Positions 56,203 to 64,000 of a DNA stretch of 64,000 bases are shown here, one piece after another. Positions within the stretch are counted from its first letter, which is position 1; each line of letters begins with the position of its first letter. The DNA is from Brachypterus glaber (taxonomy: Eukaryota; Arthropoda; Insecta; Coleoptera; Kateretidae), in the NCBI GenBank assembly GCA_958510825.1, contig OY294044.1, positions 83,064,895 through 83,128,894 of the forward strand, read 5' to 3'. A program made the translations under genes and the position numbers. The notes under the pieces are model-generated. The model ran no database searches. It was not told the DNA's origin and saw only the letters and a list, made by a program, of their open reading frames with translations.

Positions 56203-56352
56203 TGTATGTTCATATCTATTTATCTATTTATTGTATATCTACTTTAATTGAATCTATTGTATTTATATTTACTATCTTTTATACTGACCTATCCTATATC
56301 ATGTATGTGATCTATTGGACTAATAAATTACTTTACTTTACTTTACTTTACA
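56203..56352 (+). mobile_element. 3' UTR and (CTTTA)n tail of the second LINE
   Basis: A short T-rich UTR ends TGGACTAATAAATTA then four to five CTTTA units (56330-56352). The pentamer tail marks the 3' end of the insertion. Confidence 0.75.
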
Positions 56353-56504
56353 CAAAAAATAATTGTTCTTTTAATTTAAATTTTTGCTTTGTGAGCAAAA
56401 TATAGAAATTTAATTACATTTAAGATTTTAACTTATATAATACACAATCCAAATACAAAAATAGTATAAAACACAAGTTGAAACTGTTAAAAACAAACGG
56501 GATT

Positions 56505-56555
56505 AAAAGCAGACGTAATCGTGGGTTTGAATCCTACCTCGGCTGGATTTTTTTT
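56505..56555 (+). other. tRNA-like 3' half with T8 terminator
   Basis: GTGGG-TTTGAAT-CCTAC forms a T-arm (one G-T pair), followed by CTCGGCTGGA and T8, as after a Pol III tRNA gene. No matching 5' acceptor strand (AGCCGAG) is found upstream, so it is a partial or pseudogenised tRNA-derived sequence. Confidence 0.4.
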
Positions 56556-56616
56556 AAAATTATACTATGGCTAAAAATCCTAAAGCATAAATAAGATTGA
56601 TAGAAGTGTCAAAATA

Positions 56617-58857
56617 TACAGGGTGTCTCAACGAAGCCGACTCGGTAGATATATAGTAAAGTAACCACTTTAGAAGGAAAATTGTATGGTTTTAAAAAAG
56701 GCACATTCTAAAAATATTTTGAAATATACAGGGTGGGTAACATCTGCCTTAAGTTTTCTAAATGCAATAGTATATTTTTTATTATGTATTCTTACTTGTC
56801 ATAAAAATACCTTTATTTTAATATCATATTATATGGGTCTATTGTTTATTGTTTTTTAGATACAGTTCGGTCCAAAAGTCACCCCCCCTCTTAACTTTTG
56901 AACGAGTTGAGATATCGATTTCAAATTTAGAACTCTTAAATAAGACAACTTAAACTCTCTTTAAGCATATATTTGATACTTTTATCTCTTAAAATGTGAG
57001 CAGGGGGCATGGGGGGAAATTTTTTTAAATTAAAAGGGGGGTCGTGTGACACATCATTTTAAAGCCTTTAAAATTCTCTATATAACCATATATTTTTAAA
57101 AAATTTTAACATATTTTTAAGGTTTTGATTTTTCAGTTTTTTGTGCTAAAAAAAATTAAATTTTTAAGTTTTTTTTTGTTAATTTTTATTTATGTCAACT
57201 AAAATTAGTTTAAAAGTATAATTAACTTTTTTTCATTATGAAATTAGGCATTTTTAAAAAATTGTTTGGATTTTTTAGAGAAATTTTGACAAAAATACCC
57301 ATTTTCAACCCTATTTTAAACCCAAAAAAAAATGTTAAAAAAAATAAACAATTAAATGGAGAATTTTAAAAGCTTTAAAATTATGTATCACACGACCCAC
57401 CTTTCTATTTAAAAAAATGTCGCCCCATGCCCCCCTGCCCTCATTTTAAGAGCTAAAAGTATCAAATATATGCTTAAAGATAGTTTAAGTTGTCTTATTT
57501 AAGAGTTCTAAATTTGAAGTCGATATCTAAACTCGTTCAAAAGTTAAGAGGGGGGGGGGGGGTGACTTTTGGACCGCTCTGTATAATTTTTTTTTTGAGA
57601 AACAATGCATTTTTAGTGATGAGATAAAACCTGCTTCAATTTCTTTACTTTTTGTCAAAAATTAATAAAATTTTGCAAGCTTATCTTAAAAGCTTGTATC
57701 TAATTACTTTATTTACAAAAAATAAAATGCGTTCAAAATTAGTATTCAAACTTCTGGATTTTTAAACAGAAACAAATCAATTTTTTTAAATGGAATGCTA
57801 TATTTTTTTATTTGCTCATTAAATGAAGAATAAAATTCTACATTTAATAAGATAGAATTTCATTTAAAAAAATCAATTTTTTTAAATGGAATACATTTAA
57901 AAAAACTTTTTTATGTTTTTTATGTTTGAAAATCCAAAAGTTTGAATATTCATTTTGAACGCCCTGTATAAAACATTTAATTTTTTGTATATAAAGGAAT
58001 TAGATACACCCTTTTAAGATAAGCTTGCAAAATTTTATTATTTTTTGACAAAAAGTAAAGAAATTGAAGCAGGTTTTATCTCATCACTAAAAATGCATTT
58101 TTTCTCAAAAAAAAAAAATTATATCTAAAAAAGAATAAACAATAGAGCCATATAATATCATATTAAAATAAAGGTATTTTTATGACAACTTGTCATTGAC
58201 AAGTAAGAGGACATAATAAAAAATATACTATTGCATTTAGAAAACTTAAGGCAGATGTTACCCACCCTGTATATTTCAAAATATTTTTAGAATGTGCCTT
58301 TTATAAAACCATACAATTTTCCTTCTAAAGTGGTTACTCTACTATATATCTACCGAGTCGGCTTCGTTGATAAGATTTTAAGATATGTTTTTTATGTTTG
58401 AAAATCCAAAAGTTTGAATATTAATTTTGAACGCCCTGTATAAAACATTTAATTTTTTGTATATAAAGGAATTAGATACACCCTTTTAAGATAAGCTTGC
58501 AAAATTTTATTAATTTTTGACAAAAAATAAAGAAATTGGAGAAGGTTTTATCTCATCACTAAAAATGCATTTTTTCTCAAAAAAAAATTATATCTCAAAA
58601 AATATAAACAATAGATATAATATATTAAAATAAAGGTATTTTTATGACAAGCAAGATGACATAATAAAAAATATACCATTCCATTTAAAAAAATTAAGTG
58701 AGATGTTACCCACCCTAGGAGGACCATCCTGTATATTTCAAAATATTTTTAGAATGTGGCTTTTTTAAAACTCTACAACTGTTCCCTTTAGAGTTTTTCT
58801 CTAAAGTGTATACTTTAATATATATCGACCGAGTCGGCTTCATTGGGGCACCCTGTA
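56617..58857. mobile_element. Composite foldback X
   Basis: Left end ACAGGGTGTCTCAACGAAGC then CGACTCGG; right end CGAGTCGGCTTCATTGGGGC then ACCCTGTATA. Inside are further ends of the same type: ACAGGGTGGGTAACATCTGC at 56731 mirrored by GATGTTACCCACCCTGTATA, and CGCCCTGTATAAAAC at 57961 and again at 58433. The right arm is present twice (57940-58372 and 58388-58857), the first copy truncated. The left arm is split by A copy 2. Confidence 0.85.
56863..57581. mobile_element. Foldback family A, copy 2, inside X
   Basis: 719 bp between TA (56861-56862) and TA (57582-57583). Ends CAGTTCGGTCCAAAAGTCAC and GTGACTTTTGGACCGCTCTG. The corresponding point in X's intact opposite arm reads AGATATAA with a single TA, giving a paralogous empty site. 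Confidence 0.93.
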
Positions 58858-58909
58858 TAAGCCTTTTCGATTTTTTTTTATCTTAAATTATATTACCACT
58901 TTATACATA

Positions 58910-59633
58910 CAGTGCCTTCCAAAAGTCACCCCCCCCCTCTTAACTTTTGAACGAGTTGAGATATCGATTTATAATTTAGAACTCCTAAATAAGACAACTT
59001 AAACTATCTTTAAGCATATATTTGATACTTTTATCTCTTAAAATGTGGGCAGGGGGGCATGGGAGGGATTTTTTTTTAAATAGAAAGGGGGGTCGTGTGA
59101 TACATCATTTTAAAGCCTTTAAAATTCTCTATATAACCATATATTTTAAAAAATTTTAAACATGTTTTTTAAGGTTTTGATTTTTCAGTTTTTTGTGCTA
59201 AAAAAATAAATTTTTAAGTTTTTTTTGTTAATTTTTATTTATGTAAACTAACATTAGTTTAAAAGTATAATTTACTTTTTTTCATTATAAAATTAGGCAT
59301 TTTTAAAAAATTGTTTGGATTTTTTAGAGAAATTTTAACAAAAATACCCATTTTCAACCCTATTTTAAACCCAAAAAAAATGTTTATTAAAAATAAAAAA
59401 TATACAGTTAAACGGAGAATTTTATAAGCTTTAAAATAATGTATCACACGACCCACCTTTCCATTTAAAAAACTGTCGCCCCATGCCCCCCTGCCCACAT
59501 TTTAAGAGCTAAAAGTATCAGATATATGCTTAAAGATAGTTTAAGTTGTCTTATTTAAGATTTCTAAATTTGAAGTCGATATCTAAACTCGTTCAAAAGT
59601 TAAGAGGGGGGGGGTGACTTTTGGACCGCTCTG
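58910..59633. mobile_element. Foldback family A, copy 3 (724 bp)
   Basis: TA, CAGTGCCTTCCAAAAGTCAC at the left and GTGACTTTTGGACCGCTCTG, TA at the right. Near copy 2 in sequence throughout. The minus-strand ORF at 59259-59498 is an arm. Confidence 0.92.
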
Positions 59634-60275
59634 TATAGTAAATTATACAGGGTATTACAGAAATTGGTTACTCTCCCGCAATATCAAATAATTAGAAGAT
59701 TTTGAGCCTTCCTTATTTGAACCTATATTTTCAAAAGTTTTTATATTTCTTAAAGTTTTATTTCATACGTGTATGTATCACTTCTTAAAGTTCGTAACCT
59801 ATTAATGATTTGTCCTGTACCTATATAAAAAAATTATTTAAATTTTGTCATTATTTATTTTTTAAATGTTACTAAATTATACTTTGTATAATTTATAATA
59901 ATATAGATAAACATAAGTTAAAATACACTATATATTTTTCTATTTTTAAACTGATTGTACTTTAATTGATCTAGTATACATAGTGTTTACATACTTGTGA
60001 CGTAAATATACATTGAAATTTAATATTTCCACTATAAAGATACAAAATTACTTTATTTTGGATTGTTCTTGTTTGGTAAAATAAGATATTATTAATACTA
60101 ACGCTTGGTTTAGCCAAAAATTAACTTTAAACTTACTAAGAATTAAGTTAATAAAATAAAATGTGATTAAGATGACTTTACAGTAAAGTCATCTTGAATG
60201 TGACTAATAAATCTGACATTTATTGTTAAATATTGGGTAAACCAACCTTTATAGATTTTAATTTTGTTGGAATAG
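59634..60275. other. AT-rich DNA with an isolated ACAGGGTATTACAG end
   Basis: TATACAGGGTATTACAGAAA near 59644 is another CCCTGTATA-type terminus without a partner. Hairpin AAGATGACTTTA/TAAAGTCATCTT at 60169-60195. No gene. Confidence 0.5.
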
Positions 60276-60570
60276 TAATTAAAGACTACACCCAAACATG
60301 TTTATGATCAAAATTTGAATAAGGTCGACTTCCTCATAAATGCGCAAGGTATACCTTGCTTAAGGCCTATCCAGAGGCTCGCATAACAAGCATAGTACAT
60401 AAGAATGCGATGCCGTGATTGGCTTGCAAGATACATGACGACACATCACAGCATCGCATTCTTATGTACTATGCTGGTTATGCGAGTCACTGTATAGGCC
60501 CTTATTTATGTGAAAGTCGACCTTATTCGCATTGTGACCATTAGCGTTTTTGTCGTGTAGTCTTCAATTA
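60276..60570. mobile_element. Foldback GG, host of H copy 2
   Basis: TAATTAAAGACTACAC, AATAAGGTCGACTTCCTCAT and mirrored GAAAGTCGACCTTATTCGCA, GTGTAGTCTTCAATTA. H sits at the centre, at CTTAAGG/CCTTATT. Confidence 0.75.
60366..60498. mobile_element. Palindromic MITE family H, copy 2
   Basis: CCTATCCAGAGGCTCGCATA, AGTACATAAGAATGCGATGC and the mirrored GCATCGCATTCTTATGTACT, TATGCGAGTCACTGTATAGG. Better paired than copy 1 at 25016. Confidence 0.88.
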
Positions 60571-60902
60571 TACATACATATATCAAATAAAGAAAACATT
60601 TTTATCCCGAAATGCGTAGTATCAAGGGATATAATACTGCGAGGAATAGTCTTCTCAACCGTGGTTTATTTATTATTTTTTTCACTCTTAGTAGACTTAT
60701 TCTTACTGTTTAAATATTTTTATATCAATAATAAAGTAAAATATTTGCTGGATCTTTGAAATTGCCATGTTTTGAATCAAATAAATAAATTAATTTATTC
60801 ACTAAAAGTTGACAGTACTTGTAGTGTTTTAAATTTTGTGTGAAAACTTATAGGTAAGTTATTTATTTAATAAACAATGTGTTTCATTCTAGTATCATTA
60901 AT
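60571..60902. other. No supported gene
   Basis: The ORF at 60550-60759 contains a hydrophobic stretch but no motif and overlaps the GG end. Confidence 0.4.
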
Positions 60903-61159
60903 TAATTTATTTTATTATTCCATCAATCTATTTTCTAATCATCGTACAGTGATATTGCTAGACTGACAGTTTCGGGCTGCACAAGTCTACATCAATCTAA
61001 TGACTATATTCATTTTAAGAATAAAGCCTAAAAACGTTTTCTTAATCAGCGTGCAGAGTTGACTCTTTGTACTGAACAGGGCCAGCAGCCCGAAACTGCC
61101 AGTCTTCCAATATCAGTCTGTACGATGGTTAGAAAATAGATTGATGGAATAATAAATTA
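60903..61159. mobile_element. Foldback HH, complete copy
   Basis: Arms of about 77 bases (TTATTCCATCAATCTATTTT, CTAATCATCGTACAG, CTGACAGTTTCGGGCTGC and mirror) around a 100-base centre with CACAAGTCTACATCAATCTA, AATAAAG and CAGCGTGCAGAGTTGACTC. Confidence 0.85.
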
Positions 61160-61343
61160 ATATTTTTATAATTTTGTTTAAAATTAAAAATTACTGTCCT
61201 TACTAATTATACATCTAACCACAAGTTAGTGGTACTAATAGCACATAATGTGCTTGAGACACACAAGTCTTCAACTTGCTACCATTCAAAGTCTCCAGAC
61301 TAGGAGAGGTATGAGTAGTTGCCTACATCTAGCAATAGATGGC

Positions 61344-61524
61344 GCACAAGTCTACATCAATCTGATGACTATATTCCTTTTACGAATAAAGTCTAAAAAC
61401 CTTTTTTTTAATCAGCGTGCAGAGTTGACTCTTGATACTGAAGAGGGTTAGCAGCCCGAAACTGTCAGTCTACCAATATCACTCTGTACGATGATTAGCA
61501 AATAGATTGATGGAATAATAAATT
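61344..61524. mobile_element. Foldback HH, centre plus right arm only
   Basis: CACAAGTCTACATCAATCTG, CAGCGTGCAGAGTTGACTCT, CAGCCCGAAACTGTCAGTC and GATTGATGGAATAATAAATT repeat the HH centre and right arm in direct orientation 330 bases downstream. The left arm is absent, replaced by CTAGCAATAGATGGCG. Confidence 0.8.
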
Positions 61525-62079
61525 ATAATAATTGTTATTTTTATAATTTTGTTGTTGTGTACTTTTTGTATGCTAGAAAAACGATTTTCATTTGTTACAA
61601 TAAAAAAATACTACATCTAAAAAAAATTGCTTTCACAGCTTATTTTACGTCAAAAAGTGAGAGAAAAGTTTTTATGAACTTTTGTGCTAAATCGCTGCCC
61701 AAGGGAATATTTCTCACATGATAATTCAGGAACTGTTTGGACCAATAAGATGAAATTTTTAATATGGTTTTCTACTGATAAGAGTTATCCTTTTATGCCA
61801 TAATAAAAATTAATATTTGGCCAGGGGCAGACTTATAATTTTTACACCCATATTTAGGACGCACCCAATTACTACGCTCTTAGTCAAAAAGTTGGTTTTA
61901 GTTTCACTTTAGATGTTTACATTTTTTTATTTTATATTACTGTAAACTACTGTAAACGGTTCCCGAGTTATGAAGTAAGAAAATATTTTAAAAATGCCCT
62001 TAAAAGGGGCCTAGATACTTTAGGAAGCGATATAGCACAAAATTTTATAAACATTTTAATTATCATTTGTTTACGTAAA
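61525..62079. other. No gene seen
   Basis: AT-rich, with D-like phrasing (GTTCCCGAGTTATGAAG near 61960) but no tract. Confidence 0.45.
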
Positions 62080-62345
62080 TCAGCTGTCAAAACTATTTTC
62101 TAAAAATCTGGCATAGCTTTCCCATTTTAAAAAGTCCAAATTTCGGGAAAGCCATGTATTTGTGCAAAAATTTCTAATTTGTTTTCCGTATTTTTGTGTT
62201 TTATGCCGTTTTATGACGATATAAATCGAATTCGAGCAAAAAGAAAACTGTCTGTCGGTCGGTCGATCGGTCGGCACGAACGCTTTAGGCTAGAGACTTA
62301 AAATTTAGCACACTGGTATGTGTTTTCGCTCAGGATTATTTTTGG
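62080..62345 (-). repeat. Family D block with CGGTCGGTCGATCGGTCGG
   Basis: Reverse orientation: GCCTAAAGCGTTCGTGCCGA, CCGATCGACCGACCGACAGA, TTTATATCGTCATAAAACGG. Pairs with the forward block at 8190-8345. The minus ORF (62080-62277) starting MPTDRPTDRQ is this tract translated. Confidence 0.65.
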
Positions 62346-62419
62346 TAAACAACGGTGTGGGGTAACAGGGACAAATGGGCAAAATACAATATTTTTTCAC
62401 AAAAATCAGAATATTGATA

Positions 62420-62627
62420 TATAGGGTAATTCCATGGTTACTGTCGTTACAGCCGCAGAAAAAATGACACTTTCTTTTAGATATTTTATTACATTATTAT
62501 TAAAGATTGTTTGTTATTTATTTTTTTTAAAGACTGTTTGTGAAAAAATAATAATATAATAAAATATTTAAAAGAAAGTGTCATTTTTATGGGGCTGTAA
62601 CGACAGTTACCATGGAATAACCCTATA
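62420..62627. mobile_element. Foldback II (208 bp)
   Basis: TATAGGGTAATTCCATGGTT, ACTGTCGTTACAGCC, ATGACACTTTCTTTTA and mirrored arms of about 82 bases with few mismatches. TATA-type ends. Confidence 0.88.
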
Positions 62628-62634
62628 GGGAGTT

Positions 62635-62925
62635 TTCGGGTTGCTGAAATTGAACGGGGGTAAGAGCGTTAATATTTTTAAATGTTTTCAATACTTTCAT
62701 CAAAATTGGTATATAGGTGTTTTTGGGGACGAAGTAACTGACTGACAGTTTTCCAACTCCACCCCCTAAGGAGGTGAAAATTGGTATATTGGGGTTTTTG
62801 AGTTTGCTGAAAGTAAGTGAATCCGAGGGATAAAAGGTAATTTTCTTGATATATTGGGGTTTTGAGGTCGCTAAAACTGAATCTTAAAATACATTTTTTC
62901 TAAATCCACGCCTCGATGTTTTTTT
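62635..62925. repeat. Satellite-like units, reverse of 7690-8130
   Basis: TTGCTGAAATTGAACGGGGG, AATTGGTATATAGGTGTTTT, CCACCCCCTAAGGAGGTG, TTGGGGTTTTTGAGTTTGC, GGTCGCTAAAACTGAATC: two to three diverged units in opposite orientation to 7690-8130. Confidence 0.7.
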
Positions 62926-63406
62926 ATAAACATTCTGACATGGTTGACACTTACTGATAAGTATAATGACACAAATTTTTAATTTTTTATAAATAAGTTT
63001 TAAAATCTTTAAAATCGCTTGTGCCCGTTCTCATCGCACTACCGTAGAATAATGATATAGAAACAAGTTTTATTTTGATTTAGTAAAGCCAGTTGTAACA
63101 ATCCGTGGTCAAAAATTAAAAATCCTCCTATAGAAAATTGGAAGATTTAAAAGTTCCAACTGAGCCCACAAAGAGATAAACTGTTTCGAGGTTATAAAAT
63201 CCAAAATTTTAGTACAATACAAAAATGTTTTTAACATAGATGAAACCAAACCACAAATGCTTCTGGTTTAAAGTTTGCGAATGTTATATTGTCCGAATTT
63301 TCCACAATGTGTTAGTAGACCTTTATAATGGCAAAGAAGTTGACTTTTCTAAACCGTATCTAAATATTAATATATACATTAATAAGAAATTATAAGAAAT
63401 CATATA
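62926..63406. other. Probable upstream part of hAT relic
   Basis: 63320-63395 (+) reads LVDLYNGKEVDFSKPYLNIN then a stop, in a frame shifted relative to the hAT C-terminus downstream. It may be the same gene, badly decayed. Nothing else found. Confidence 0.3.
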
Positions 63407-63556
63407 TTCTTTAAATATGATCCACTAACTTCGGTAGACATAGAATATTCGTTTTCAGATTCTAAATATACTTTTGGTGAAAGGAGAAGCTTAATAGCCG
63501 AAAACTTGGAGAAAATCTTGATATATATTTTTATTTTCAACAATTATATTACTTAA
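63407..63556 (+). pseudogene. hAT-type transposase C-terminus
   Basis: An open 49-codon frame reads FFKYDPLTSVDIEYSFSDSK, YTFGERRSLIAENLEKIL, then a hydrophobic tail and a stop. The pattern P-x-TSxDxExxFSxxKxxxxxRRxxxxxENxxxxL is the hAT dimerisation region near the C-terminus of many insect hAT proteins. The Arg usually found before FS is Tyr here. No intact upstream frame; the element is dead. Confidence 0.6.
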
Positions 63557-64000
63557 TTCTGTTTAAAAATACGGGTAGGTACATTTAGTTTCAGAACACT
63601 TACATAAAATATTTTCTAAAATATACATAATAGAGTTTTTTTTGTTTGACCTTTGTTATTTATTATAGTTATAACCGAGGTTATATTATAACTTATAATA
63701 CGGCATTATATCCTTAAAGTATATTTATTCCCCTGTATCATAATATTGGGATATACCTCTTTAACATAGTCGTCAAGTTACGATGCCATAAATAATAACC
63801 ATCACGGGGTTAAGAAATTGTGCATTAATCTTTAAAAACTTATCTTGAAAAAAGTAAAATTCGCGCGCCCCTCGTAATCAATACCAAATAACCGGCAAAG
63901 ACTAACTAGTCTGTGTATCCGGGCTGATAATTATAATCAAAAATCCATTTTATGCTAGTAGGTGAAAAATGGGAAAGCTTTTTTACTGGGCAGTGTATTT
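63557..64000. other. No gene seen to window end
   Basis: AT-rich. A less biased patch near 63860-63940 (TTCGCGCGCCCCTCG; ACCGGCAAAGACTAACTAG) has no frame. Confidence 0.45.

Noticed and set aside
56505..56555. Functional tRNA gene
   Set aside because: Only a T-arm and T-run are recognisable; no 5' acceptor strand, D-arm or A box could be matched.

Overview
The window is non-coding nuclear DNA from an animal, most likely an arthropod and probably an insect. It is strongly AT-rich with long A/T homopolymers and carries a (TTA)n microsatellite of about 390 bp. Decayed transposon pieces typical of insect genomes are present: piggyBac, hAT, PIF/Harbinger, several non-LTR retrotransposons and a Penelope-like terminal motif. 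A large, repeat-swollen genome such as a beetle's would fit, but the sequence does not fix the order. I find no intact host gene, rRNA, intact tRNA or CRISPR. The only coding-like candidates not obviously transposon-derived are a 52-codon transmembrane ORF at 15129-15287 (+) and a possible last exon at 15396-15549 (-).

Protein-coding remnants of mobile elements: a 5'-truncated LINE reverse transcriptase at 749-2044 (+) with a (TAA)n tail; a LINE linker/RT fragment at 17590-18030 (-); a piggyBac relic at 23360-24659 (+); the C-terminus of an RTE/Jockey-type LINE at 29945-30192 (-); the N-terminus of a PIF/Harbinger-like transposase at 44168-44350 (+); a second frameshifted LINE at 55303-56352 (+); and a hAT transposase C-terminus at 63407-63556 (+).

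Most of the rest consists of foldback (long inverted repeat) elements and MITEs without coding capacity, many nested. I label families by letter. A: TA-targeted, ends CAGTGCGGTCC; 39373-40022, 56863-57581, 58910-59633, relic 4200-4551. B: 4728-5722, 34314-34690. C: ends ACAGGGTGATTCAG; 26445-27938, 44726-45388, 54755-54962, 4607-4712. D: a conserved block next to GACA/GACG tracts, about eight places. E: 9416, 14011, 37901. F: 10712-12932 and 22873-24774. G: nested in F. H: 25016 and 60366. I: AC-rich units. K: Penelope-like or hammerhead-like. N/O: nested palindromes 28372-29722. Q; R/S: array-bearing elements 31757-32662. T; V; W; X: composite 56617-58857. FF: 1.8 kb foldback 49127-50950.

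The nesting gives an internal chronology. Copy F2 holds the piggyBac relic at a TTAA that is still empty in copy F1. Element A2 sits in one arm of foldback X at a TA that is still empty in X's other arm. O is a near-identical palindrome inside the more diverged N. An 81-bp retroposed stub at 35532-35612 has a 12-bp target-site duplication. The most interesting signals are the hammerhead-like fold in K, the core block shared between otherwise different foldback families (C and F), the D block, the high-identity palindromes O, V and FF, and MITEs whose interiors have grown into tandem arrays.
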